Assembly (NCBI GenBank): GCA_963682175.1
Contig: OY821772.1
Location: 11,524,743-11,588,742 of the forward strand
Direction of reading: 5' to 3'
Source: Triglochin maritima
Lineage: Eukaryota > Streptophyta > Magnoliopsida > Alismatales > Juncaginaceae
DNA length: 64,000 bases
This document shows, one piece after another, positions 35,431 to 46,773 of this stretch. The notes beneath the pieces were generated by a model. That model made no database searches and was not told the DNA's origin. It worked only from the letters and a program-made list of their open reading frames with translations. How positions within the stretch are numbered: the first letter of the stretch is position 1; each line of letters opens with the position of its first letter. The translations under genes and the position numbers were made by a program.

Positions 35431-38400
35431 CTAAACTACGGACTGCACTACAATAGGACTCCTTACATGATGTTTTCCATCAGACCACACCAAAGCACCA
35501 AATTGATAGTCCTTCCCCACATTATCTATTGCCTTAACGGTTACCTTGAACTTCCTTCTTTCACCAGATCTCTTGAATCTCATTTTCGACGGTCGAACCG
35601 ACACTGCGAACCCCTTTGGTGCCTCGACCTGAACTTTGTAGACGCTTGGTATACCAACATTCGTCAAAATACGAGACACTGTGGCTCGTTTTCTGAAATG
35701 TAAGATTGTGATGGAAGGGTTGTTCATGTTCATTATTTTCTTAGGGTTGTGGTGACACAAGTGCGGCCGGACTGAGAACGTCTTCATTTCTGTAGCATTG
35801 TAGCCTAGTGCGCACAAGAAGTGCTTGTAGTGTTTGTTTCTGAGATCGTAGACCAAGCCAGGGTTTGTTGCTAGGTTCGGTCGAATGTGGCCTGCACCAT
35901 AGCTAAAAGGGTCTGTAGCTTGGAAAAGTTCATCCTTAATGAGTCCCCCTTCGTTGTCCCGATCGGTAGCTGAAACAAGTAAAAGATCATGAACTTCTTT
36001 AGCTTAAATGCCCCCACAATGATATCGGTTTTTTCAAATGATTAGATCAATGCTCACGCTCACATATAAGGTACTTGTGGAACAATATGTTTTGTTGAAA
36101 TATTATAGTCATGTTATAAAATACTTGTGTTACTATAGTCTATAAATTGTATGTAATCTTAAGATGAAGAGGTACAAAATATAGTTATACTGCACTCTAT
36201 GATATCGTTGTGTAGCCTCCTATCTTGTCGTACAGAACCATTAATCCATAGGATATTGTGCTAGAAACTTCTATTGTCGACCAATATTATTGTGGCCCTC
36301 TACCATACTTGTGTACAACTGTGACTCCAGCAACTAATTTGACTAAAAATTAATTCGAGTTTAGTTACCAACCAGTAGTCATGATAGCTGACCGAATCAT
36401 CCCGGGGGTCCAATGAGGGTGAAGAGATTTGAGAAGCCCGACTACACCAGCCACATGAGGGCATGCCATTGATGTTCCACTCATCAAATTGAACGCCGGA
36501 AGGCCAACATCGGGGTCAGCAAGGTTCGGTGCTTGGCTGACCGAAGCGAGAATTTCCACTCCGGGTGCCGTAACGTCCGGCTACGTACAAATACCCAAAC
36601 AACAAAGTTGTACATAAAAATATCCGAATATATACTAGGGATGGAATTTGATGTGTTTCTTAATTATCGTTCAATTTCTTTTGGGTTATATCGTGAAATT
36701 TTAACTAGGGATGGAATTTGATGGAATCAACCTAATGGAGGTAAATCCATGATGTAATTGTGATTGGTTGTTACCTTGAGTATTTGGGTTGTGAGGAGGT
36801 TTGGTCCTCTAGAAGTGAAGAGTGCACTTCGAGGATTTGGCTTGGTCCCATACACGGTTTTGGCGGGTGATATTGAGCCTAAGGGTGATCTGTAAATGTC
36901 AATGCATCCATAATTAATTCTCACGTTTAATACAACATTTTTCAATATATTTTTAAATCTTCCATCATTCCACAGCTACAAATAATGGAGTACTGAATGT
37001 TGCAACCTTAAACGAGTCGATCTACAAATTTATGTAAGCGTAGATATGGTTGTTACAAAGAGATAGTAGGAGTTAATTAATTACAAGAATATCGATTAGG
37101 AGAGTTTGTTGTGAGTCAACACAAGGATTATATACCTGGACGAGTTCAAATAAGAATACAAAATTTTCCCCTCCGAGAAACCAATGTGGATGGTTGGGAA
37201 ATGATTTGGGTCAGCGAACAGCTCCTCTCCTTCGGATGTGGTGTCGACGTTTACGAGTACCATTCCGGCCCCGCCGGCACGATGAACCTCTCGCGCCTTG
37301 TCCACCCGAGCCACTAGTCCTCGCGCGCAAACCACGATCTTTCCTTTCACTTTCTCCGAATCTAGAGAACCTAAGACGCATAAATGGCTGCATTTGAAGC
37401 ACAGAAATAAATTAGGTAGGCCTTCACTAACAAAATGCACAACACTTGTTCTTTTTCTTCATATTATAGGTTAAAGAGAAGAAAAAAGAGAGAAATCACA
37501 ATCATCTAATTTGATTTATTTTATGTTTTTCCTCAAGATGACTAGAAAATGAAGAAAGTTGTGGTGCCAACAAGAAATCAAATTAGAAAATGTGTTAGTG
37601 ACTAGTGAGTCATATTAGAAATGGAAAGTACATCCAACATTATCGGCTGCTTACGAGTAGTTCTTGCTCACGCCAGTAGCGCCAACGTCCTCTGATTTAA
37701 TCATGTGATACATCTGATTGGCTTCTAGTTTTCCGTGGGCCAAACTTCTTCCCTGCATCCAATTAAGCAATAATAATCTCATTCTAATAGCATATTATAG
37801 TTGAAGATTACACGTTAAATTAATTATATATTGTTAAACCAAAATTACATAAAACCTTGAAACAGTTATATCGAAAATTTCAAGTTCCAACTCTTTTGTA
37901 TCCTTCACATATTTGGACAAAAAAATTCACCATTTTCAAGTCTAGTGAAATTAAATTGCTTAAAAAAAAGAAATTATTGTAACAATATATGTTTAAGCTA
38001 GTGGTGAATCCAAAACTAACCTCTAGAGTTTTTCCATTTCCAATGGTGAGCTGAGAGACAAAATCCCTATCAGTTGTACTCGCTCCGACCGTCAAAATCC
38101 ACGGCGCAACGTTGCTGACCGTCCCAGGTTCCGGTCCACTGTTACCGGCCGAGCACACCACTGGAATCCCCCTTCGAACGGCGTGGAAAGACCCAATGCC
38201 AATTGAGTCCTCAAAGTAGTCCTTCAAGGGTCCACCTACAGAGAGAGAAATAACGTCGACACCATCATGAATTGCAGCCTCGAAGGCAGACAGAAGGTCG
38301 ATGTCGTAGCACCCGCCGTCATCTTTGGTAATTGGTGGCCAGCAAACCTTGTAGGACGCTACCCGGGAGCCGGGTGAGCCGCCTTTGGCGGTGCCGTTGG

Positions 38401-40965
38401 CTTGGTAGAAGAAGTTGGCATTTGGGACGAAGAAGCCTCCGGCGGTGGAGAGAGTGTGGGTCCCGTGGCCCTCCACGTCGCGAGGTGTGTAGAAAGTGGA
38501 GTTCACCTTGGGCTCCTCTAATCTTGGACCTTGGTTGAAGTATCTTGCACCTATTAGCTTCCTAAATTTCCACGAGAAAGACACACACATATATATATAA
38601 TTAAATAGTCGAGTTGAGAATTTTCAAATATTGAAACTTCACGCATTTAATTACATTGGTTAGTTCATACATAACAATATCAATTTTACCTATAGTATTA
38701 GTGTATTACTGACAACAAAGGTTGATATTTCATGTATTCTTTCCAATTTTGTACTCGAACAATGGAAATCCATTTTTCTCAACTATAGACTTCACTTCAC
38801 TTCTTTTCTTCTCTCTTCACTTCTTATTGTTCTTTTATTTTCTTTCCACCTTTTGTCTTTAAATTAAAAGACCATAACCTCAAGTTGTTAATAGAATATA
38901 CGGAAAGGTACGAACTATTCAATGTACTTAATCGAGCGCAAGAGTTGTGGATGTTAAATTGGTGAAAGAATCAACCCGTATATGCATATAAGCTTATTTA
39001 CAGTAGTTCGTATCCCAAAAAAAAAAGTAATTAGAAGAAGGTAGGTAAGCTTTTCCCCCCTAAAAAGGCACTCTATCATATATATATATATATATATATT
39101 AATCAGGATTCTGGAGTATGACTAATAGGAAGTATTTTTGTTAACATTATCAACAAGGATATAGAAATATAAGAAATAGTTCACCACAACATATGGAGGG
39201 AGTAAGTACGCACTTGTTGCAACGAACACCTTCGTCTGTGTTGTTTTGACAATAGCCCTTCCATCTTCTTGGAACTGGTCCCATTTTGTCGTCGTTAAAG
39301 CTTTGTGATTCGGGCCATACACCTGCAAACATACGAATAATTTTTTAAAGGCAAAATAAACTATTTTTTTTGTGAATAAACAATACGTTAATGTACAACA
39401 CTACGTTAGAAGTTTTACAAACTGTGGTTAGTTCAATTTATAGATCTTTCATCCTGGATCAACCAGAACCTTGGACAAAGCCCCAACATGGTAGCATCTT
39501 TAATTACAAATTGAGATTTAATTAAGCAGTGTTAAACTTTTCCTGTAAAAATATCCCCACTACTTGAGGCAGCACATCTTTGAATACCACATGTTTTTTA
39601 TTTTTTTTCATTTTTATTTGTATTTTACAACGAGAACAAAAGTTTACGTTACTTCCAAATATTTCTTTTTCGCGTGTAAAGTAAAATCTAAAGTATATCT
39701 CATCAGCATCACTAAAACATTCCAAATGTAGCTATATGTCAAATCAATATGTTACCAAGTGCTCGCACTTATTCCTTTATTTATTTTGTTAGGGGATAAG
39801 TTTAACCCAATTACGGCCCTTAATTACTATCCATTTATATCTACAATTTTGGGAGCTAAAATCATTTTGGATCTAAATAATTAATCCACACACAATGTCA
39901 AATTATTCTAAATTTTTATATGACTTCAGTTTAATAATCTGTTCAAAATATGGTAAATAAACAAATATAACAACCTGTATCAAAATTCGCAATAATGATA
40001 TCTCGACCGAAAGAACTTTCCGGCCAAATGGAATTATGTGGAATCCTTCCTCTACTCTCCATTCCAAGAAAATCCCATGAATGGGTCGTGTGCAATTTCT
40101 TCTTTGTGTTGGGAAAAACGGATATTACTCCAGGGTACTCTGTAAAATCAAACACGTACATCAAAATTATATATTGAGAGAGACAATTAATTAAATTCGA
40201 ACATGAATAAATATGATTATGTTTTACTTGAGAGTTCATCTGCTTCTTTCTCGTTGAGAATTGCAGCAAATGCATTAATGTTTTTTGTGTAGGAGTGAAC
40301 TATAGCGTCTTTTGCCTTTTCGGGGCTACACGTAAACAATAATTCAAATATGATCTGAAAATTCTTTTAGTATGAAACAAATCACAAAAATAAGAAAAAT
40401 CGTTACCCTCCAAGTATGGATCCTAAGAGTTCGGTGTGAGAATTCTTTGCTAGTTCGTAGTCGGCTGATGTTGGAGAAGGTCCATAAGAGTGGTCACCCA
40501 AATAAACTATGTATGACTGCATGTCAATTACCAAATGATCAAAGTAGCACACATATATAAGCCCAGATATAGATTAGCTTTTTTCCTCTTGAACGATCCA
40601 ACCAGGATTCTCTTTGCAGATCATTAATATTTTGTATAAAAAAAACGTTGTTATAGGGCACATGGATTATTATTAAAAGGATTTTAGACTATACATATGG
40701 CTTGATTACCAAAAAAGACTGTGTTTAACATTTGCATTTTTGTAGATGCAACCATTCATCTTTAAGTTAATCAAATGGTTTGACCATTTACTGCTTTTAA
40801 CGGATAACTTTAGAGCACATCAAATTTATTAAAAACCAAAACAAGAAACTTGGAAACTTTTTTTGCAATAAAAAATTAAAATAACGACACAAGACTTACC
40901 ACCTTGCGTGCATCAATCGGGGTTTGGAAGAGGGAAAAAACAACAAAGAGGAGAAAGACTGCCAT
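35431..40965 (-). CDS. Subtilisin-like protease, SBT5.3/AIR3-like (gene 2)
   Basis: A second secreted S8 protease, on the minus strand. Exons in transcription order are 40965-40900, 40516-40407, 40325-40228, 40139-39975, 39322-39214, 38561-38021, 37752-37655, 37387-37136, 36889-36775, 36580-36373 and 35969-35431. They join in frame to 766 codons. Residues 1-19 form a signal peptide. The I9 prodomain begins SYIVYLGDHSYG. Catalytic residues are Asp145 (in FDTG instead of the more usual LDSG), His215 (GHGTH), the Asn of SAGNSGP, and Ser555 (SGTSMACPH). An Fn3-like domain ends the protein. Exon lengths match gene 1 exactly or by multiples of three, so the two are duplicates. All introns use GT-AG; exon 1 is ended at GTG|GTAAGT. 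A microsatellite (AT)n at about 39077-39100 lies in intron 5. Confidence 0.9.
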
Positions 40966-41740
40966 TGCGAGTGAAGACAAGAGGAAGCCCGAAGCTTATA
41001 TTTATAACAAAAATGACTAACTATTTTAAGTACAAAAATCAATCAGTTCCAAACAATACAAGATTACTAATGACGATGAAGTGTCCCTTTTACCTTTCCT
41101 TTTACTTAAATTAGTCATTAGAGGTTCTCGAGATTCCCCAAGATTCTGTTCTTTTGGCGCTTTTGACGATCGGATCAAGAAAGAGATCGATCAATGTCAA
41201 GATGTTCTAAATATCTTCACTCCTACAGGTTTTCTTTACTATTTTAAAAAGGAATTGTACTACACTAACCATTACAGTTTGTTCAAATTAAAAAAAAAAA
41301 AAAGTAGTTTGTTTCCTAGAAAAAATGTTTTGCGCGCAATTTGCCGCAAATATTCTTCTATTTGCGTTGATGTTAGGGGTTTTAAACGGGTAATTGTGCT
41401 TGTATTTCAATCATGCACGAATCATTTCCCTAGTATGGCTTGCTAACTATCCTGGGGTACGTTTGACTTTCACACCCTTTTTTTGTGTGAAAACACTCGT
41501 CAAGTAAGTCTTTCATGCTTCCATGAGGCAAACCCTCTCATGCGTCATAACCCGAGACCAAGATGTAATTTCATCACGAAAATAGTGATAACAACGTTTG
41601 ATGGAAATCACACGTATTACTGTGAATTACGAAAAATGCTTATTGTCCTGGATAGTTTTGCAAATGAAATTTGGTGTTCTTCATAGATTTACTAGCTTAT
41701 GCTTCAGTCCGAATTGACAAAATTATTGATGGCAAATGTT
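40966..41740 (-). promoter_or_regulatory. Promoter of subtilase gene 2 and adjoining intergenic sequence
   Basis: On the minus strand a TATA box (TTATAAATATAA, 40996-41007) lies about 31-42 bp before the ATG. Beyond about 41080 the sequence has one open frame (41081-41446) that I do not recognise; it contains long lysine and phenylalanine runs and is probably chance. No other feature is seen up to the Tork element. Confidence 0.5.
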
Positions 41741-41745
41741 ATAAG
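41741..41745. repeat. Target-site duplication ATAAG, left
   Basis: Exact match to 47737-47741 on the far side of the Tork element. Confidence 0.9.
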
Positions 41746-42708
41746 TGTTGGAATTTGGTTTATAATTGTTAATACAGGAAAACAGGGAGAAACAGTCGAC
41801 CGGAACTTAAGTCACGGTCGACCGATTTACTCCAGGAGCCTGGAGGCTCGGAACATATCGAGGAACGGTCGACCGGTTCGGGGAAGTCGGTCGACCGAAA
41901 ACGGCCAGTAGATTTGGAGCTCGGATCTTTTTAAGATCCGGTCGACCGGTGCTGGGCACGCGGTCGACCGAAAAGTGACAGTATATACGAGACGAAATTC
42001 AGCACAACAATCGGTCGATCGGTGTTGGACACGCGGTCGACCGAATTCGTCCAGTAGCTTCAGGCGCTATCCAGCAGTGCAAAACGGTCGACCGGTGTTG
42101 GACACGCGGTCGACCGAAATTGTCCAGGAGCTTCGAGCGTTGTTCAGCAGCGCGGAACGGTCGACCGGCTATGGGCGAGCGGTCGACCGAACGATGACAG
42201 TTACGCGAACTAACCGAAGTTCGGTCGACCGAAGGGAAATTCCGGTCGACCATTTTCAGACAGTTATGCACGATCTGAATTATTCTTTGTACGATTTTAG
42301 CCCATTATAAATAGGATTTTCGCCCTAATCTTGTAATACAACATACAATCTTTATTTCCTTGAGAGAGATTAGGCTAGAGAGAGATCTAGAGTGCTTTGG
42401 GAGACGCATTGCTTCCAAATTGTGTAATCTCGGAGACTTCTCTTGTTGGAGAAGAACTTCAAGGAAAGGAAATCCGCAGGAGACCCCCCAAGGACGTAGC
42501 CATCTTGCCGAACCTTGTAAAATCGCGTGTGTTGTGGTTTGCTTCAGGTGTGTTGATTGATTGCTTGTTATTTCCATCTTAATTGTGTTTACTTGTTGCA
42601 TTGAGTTTGGGAGAGGGTCAGAAGTTATAGTTTCCGCATTCAATATTCGATTTTCGTGGTGCGTGTAATCCGTGTCGAGTTAGTGCATCGTAGATCCCCC
42701 TCCGAACA
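41746..42708 (+). mobile_element. Tork 5' LTR
   Basis: Runs TGTTGG to CCGAACA. The promoter has a TATA box at 42306-42313, only 54 bp after the last palindrome box. The downstream leader holds a GAGAGAGATTAGGCTAGAG segment typical of the transcribed R/U5 part. Confidence 0.95.
41793..42252. repeat. 73-bp periodic paired palindrome array (Tork 5' LTR)
   Basis: Seven pairs of CGGTCGACCG boxes start at 41793/41815, 41866/41888, 41939/41961, 42012/42034, 42085/42107, 42158/42180 and 42222/42243. The first six pairs are spaced exactly 22 bp and the last 21 bp. The first six pairs repeat at exactly 73 bp (five steps); the last step is 64 bp. Eleven of the fourteen boxes are perfect. Spacers are related but diverged, so this is a tandem repeat whose boxes and spacing are better kept than the rest. 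Confidence 0.95.
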
Positions 42709-42710
42709 GC

Positions 42711-42722
42711 TGGTATCAGAGC
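42711..42722 (+). other. Primer-binding site (initiator tRNA-Met)
   Basis: TGGTATCAGAGC, two bases after the LTR end, complementary to the 3' end of initiator methionine tRNA. Confidence 0.9.
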
Positions 42723-42738
42723 TTTGGTTGCACTTTCG

Positions 42739-45700
42739 ATGGCGGAAGAAGCGCAGAATTTTCGGGTGGAGAAATTCACCGGAAAAGGGAACTTCTCAAC
42801 ATGGCAACGGAGGGTTCGTGCGTTGATGTCTCAGACGGACGGGCTATTGCTGACGTTGGATGGGATTGAGAAGAAGCTGTCGAAGATGACCGACGAAAAG
42901 TGGGAGAGTCTGAATCTCCGGGCTATAGGAATCATTGAGTTGTGCCTCTCGGATGATTTGCTTTTCGAGGAATCGGCGAAGACCGCAGCAGAATATTGGA
43001 AACTTCTGGAGGAGAGGTTCATGAAGAAGAACCTTAGCAACAAGTTGAATCTGAAGCGTCAGCTGTACATGCTTCGGATGAAGGAGAACACACCGTTCAT
43101 TGAGCATCTCTCGGTGTTCAATAAGTTGATAGCTGATTTGACTCAGCTTGAGGACAAGATGGAGGATGTAGACAAGGCAATGTTGTTGTTGACGTCACTG
43201 CCGGACTCGTATGAGAATTTGGTGAATACGATCATATATGGCAAGGATTCGTTGGTGTTGGAGGACGTCAAGGGCACGCTGATCTCCTACGATGCAAGGA
43301 GGAATTCTGGTAGTAGCTCTTTCGAGAAGGGTGAAGGATTGATCGCAGCATCGGAAAGGGGCAGGACGGGTAACAAAGGAAGAAGCAACGGAAGTGGCCG
43401 GTCCAAATCAAAGGGGAGATCCTTTGAATGTTTTTTCTGCAAGAAGGTTGGTCATATGAAGCGTGATTGTAGGGCCTTCAAGAAGTCGCTGCAGAAAGGG
43501 AAAGACGGGTACAATTCCGCCAGTGTGGTGAAGGAGAAGAACGAAGTCAACGTTCTAACAGTTTGCGCTGCAGGTATTGACAAATCATCATCTGGATGGA
43601 TTTTGGATACAGGAGCATCATTTCACATGTGCCCGGACAAGGAGTGGTTCACATCCTATGAGCCACTGAAAGGAGGGATCGTTGTTATGGGCAACGATGC
43701 GCCGTGCACTACCGTCGGTATTGGTTCTGTACAGTTCAAGATGTTCGATGGGTGCATTCGAACGCTGACGGGTGTGCGTCACGTACCGGAGTTGAAGAAG
43801 AATCTGATTTCTCTAGGAGAGCTTGATACTCTCGGGTGGAGATGGTCCGGCGGGGACGGAAAGATTAAGGTCACTCATGGGGCGATGACAGTGATAAAGG
43901 GAACCAAGGTGGGCAACTTGTATTGGATGCTCGGGAATGCAGTAGCAGGAAAGGGTGCAGCAAATGTTGCACAAGACGAAGACAACATTGCACTTTGGCA
44001 TATGAGACTTGGTCATATGTCGGAAAAGGGTTTGTGTGAGCTACACAAACAGGGAATGCTGAAGGGTGTTAAGAGCTGCAAATTGGATTTTTGCAAGTAT
44101 TGTGTCTTCGGAAAACAGCACAGGATTCGATTCAAGACGGCTATCCACAAGACGAAGGAAATTCTGGAGTATGTGCACTCAGACGTCTGGGGACCGGCTC
44201 AGGTTCGGTCAAAAGGTGGAGCCGAATATTTCATCACATTCATAGACGACTTCTCAAGGAAGGTATGGGTTTATTTTCTGAAAAATAAATTTGAAGTCTT
44301 TGATAAGTTTAAAGCATGGAAGGCCCAAGTAGAGAAAAGTACAGGAAAATTTGTTAAGTACTTACGGACAGATAATGGAGATGAGTACACCTCAAGGGAG
44401 TTTGCAAGTTTCTGTGAGAAAGAAGGCATCACGAGGCATTTCACTACACCGCGGAGTCCGGAACAAAACAGCGTAGCTAAAAGGATGAACAGGACACTAT
44501 GTGAACGGGCAAGGAGCATGAGGCTTCATGCAAATCTGTCGAAGGATTTTTGGGCGGAAGCAGTAGATCTTGCAAGCTACTTGGTAAATATCTCACCGTC
44601 ATCAGCACTTGAATTAAAGACGCCTCAGGAAGTATGGACGGGTGAGCTATTTGACTACTCGAGGCTTAGGATATTTGGATGCAAAGTCTATGCGTTGGTC
44701 GATGAGACACAACGGTCGAAGCTGGATTCGAAATCAAAGGAGTGTATATTCCTTGGTTACGATAGGGCAGTGAAAGGATATAAGCTTTGGGATCCGGTGA
44801 GCAAGAAGGTACTCCTACGGAGTAATGTGGTCTTTGATGAGACAAGTTTGCTCAAGGGCCTTGAGGAGAAAGAGCAGCAAGAGGTTCCCATGCAGGATGA
44901 CGAAATTGAAGTTGGGGTCACGACTTCAAGGGAAGAATCGAATCAAGAAGTTCAGCAGGAAACAATTGACTCACAAGTAGAGGAGGAAGCTGAGCAAGAG
45001 AGTATTGCTCAAGGAAGACAGAGGAGGATCACAAAGGCACCGGTGAGGTATGGTCACGATGATGCTAGTATTGCGTTTGCACTTGTTACCGAATGTGGGG
45101 ACCCTTGCACATTCGAAGAAGCTATTGAGCAGGAGGACAGGAACAAGTGGATGGTGGCCATGACCGAAGAGATGGAGTCTCTTCATAAGAATCAAACTTG
45201 GGAGTTAACGGAGCTTCCCAAGGGAAAGCGCGCAATTGGGTGCAAGTAGATCTTCAGGAAGAAGGAATGGTCATCTCCTATGGAGGAGATAAAGTATAAA
45301 GCAAGGTTTGTGGCAAATGGATATGCTCAGAAGGAAGGGGTCGATTACAACGAGATCTTCTCACTCGTTGTAAAGCATACCTCTATTAGAGTGTTGTTAG
45401 CTATGGTAGCTATGGACAACATGGAGTTAGAGCAGATGGACGTGAAGACAGCTTTTCTTCACGGGCACATAGAGGAAGAGATCTATATGAGGCAGCCGGA
45501 TGGGTTCATCGCACGAGGCAAGGAAGGACAAGTATGCAAGCTGAAGAAGTCCCTCTATGGACTCAAGCAATCACCGAGGCAGTGGTACAAAAGGTTCGAT
45601 TTATTTATGATTAATAATGGTTTTGTACGTTGCAATTATGATAGTTGTGTATACTTGCGGAGTCTTGGAGACGGTACACACGTGTTCTTGCTTTTGTATG

Positions 45701-46668
45701 TGGATGACATGTTGATCGCGGCTAAGGAGATGAAGCATATAGATGATCTCAAACTGAAGCTTCACGGGGAGTTTGAGATGAAAGACCTCGGAAGTGCAAA
45801 GAAGATTCTCGGTATGGAGATCTCTAGGGATACCGAGAAAGGTGAAATTCTGCTCACTCAAAGGAGTTATATCCGGAAGATACTCGAGAGGTACAATCTC
45901 GAGAATGCCAAGCAGGTGGCCACACCTATTAGTGCTCACTTCAAGCTCTCGTTGAAGTGCAGCCCCTCTACTGAAAAAGAAAGGAGAAATATGGAGAGAG
46001 TTCCATATGCTAGTGCAGTCGGATCCGTTATGTATGCTATGATCTGCACTAGGCCAGACATTTCACACGCAGTCAGCCTCGTGAGTCGTTATATGGCTAA
46101 CCTAGGAAAAGAGCATTGGGAAGCGTTGAAGTGGCTGTTGAGGTACCTGAAGGGAACCATGGATGTTAGCTTGAAGTTCACCAAAGATGGAGCACAAAGG
46201 CAGGTGGAGGGATACGTTGATTCAGATTATGCTGGAGATTTGGATAAGCGGAGGTCCACAACAGGGTACGTGTTCACTTTGGGTGGAGGTCCAGTGAGTT
46301 GGAGATCGGTTCTCCAACATACTACCGCGTTGTCTACGACGGAAGCGGAGTACATGGCTGTTGTCGATGCCGGGAAAGAAGCTATATGGTTGAAGGGTTT
46401 GGTTAGCTCTTTGGGGATGGAACAAGAAGTGACCAAATTGCATTACGATAGTCAAAGTGCAATTTATCTAGCCAAGGATCAGACGTTTCATTCAAGGACC
46501 AAACATATTGAAGTAAGGTACCACAGGATCCGGGAGTGGATCGAAGAAGGGGAGGTTGTTCTCCAGAAAATCGACACGAGTGAGAATCCTGCAGATATGA
46601 TGACTAAGGTCGTCAATCGGGAGAAGTTCGAGTTATGCTCGAAGCTTCTCAATGTCCTCAGAGAGTGA
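42739..46668 (+). pseudogene. Tork gag-pol polyprotein with one in-frame stop
   Basis: Translation is taken from the ATG at 42739. The domains in order are: Gag with a CCHC knuckle (CFFCKKVGHMKRDC, residues about 231-245); aspartic protease (LDTGAS, about 287); integrase with an HHCC finger (HMRLGH to CKYC, about 420-455) and DDE core (HSDVWGP about 480, TDNGDEY about 543); reverse transcriptase (YVDDML about 987); RNase H (VDSDYAGD, STTEAEYM). A TAG at 45247-45249 replaces the tryptophan codon expected after AIGCK in reverse transcriptase. The glutamate expected in the integrase VAERMN motif is lysine (VAKRMN, near 44480). Both lesions should block autonomous transposition. The rest is open to the TGA at 46666-46668. 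Confidence 0.92.
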
Positions 46669-46758
46669 GAAGGATAAGCGCTCCGGGGGGTAGCGCTAAA
46701 GGTGCTTCTAGGAAGCACAAAGGATGCGGAGGCAAAGAAGGCTAAGGTAACAATTCTA

Positions 46759-46773
46759 AACCAAGGTGGAGAT
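46759..46773 (+). other. Polypurine tract of the Tork element
   Basis: AACCAAGGTGGAGAT directly precedes the right LTR and is the plus-strand primer site. Confidence 0.75.

Noticed and set aside
41081..41446. Open frame of about 120 codons upstream of the Tork element
   Set aside because: It contains low-complexity lysine and phenylalanine runs, matches nothing I recognise, and overlaps the promoter region of subtilase gene 2.
41793..42252. CRISPR-like array of regularly spaced short repeats
   Set aside because: The repeats are 10-bp palindromes with alternating 12-bp and about 41-bp spacers that are related to each other, lie within LTRs, and occur in a plant genome without cas genes.
41975..42310. 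Open frames across the Tork LTR arrays, repeated at 47003-47338
   Set aside because: Same cause: stop-free palindrome repeats in an LTR promoter region.
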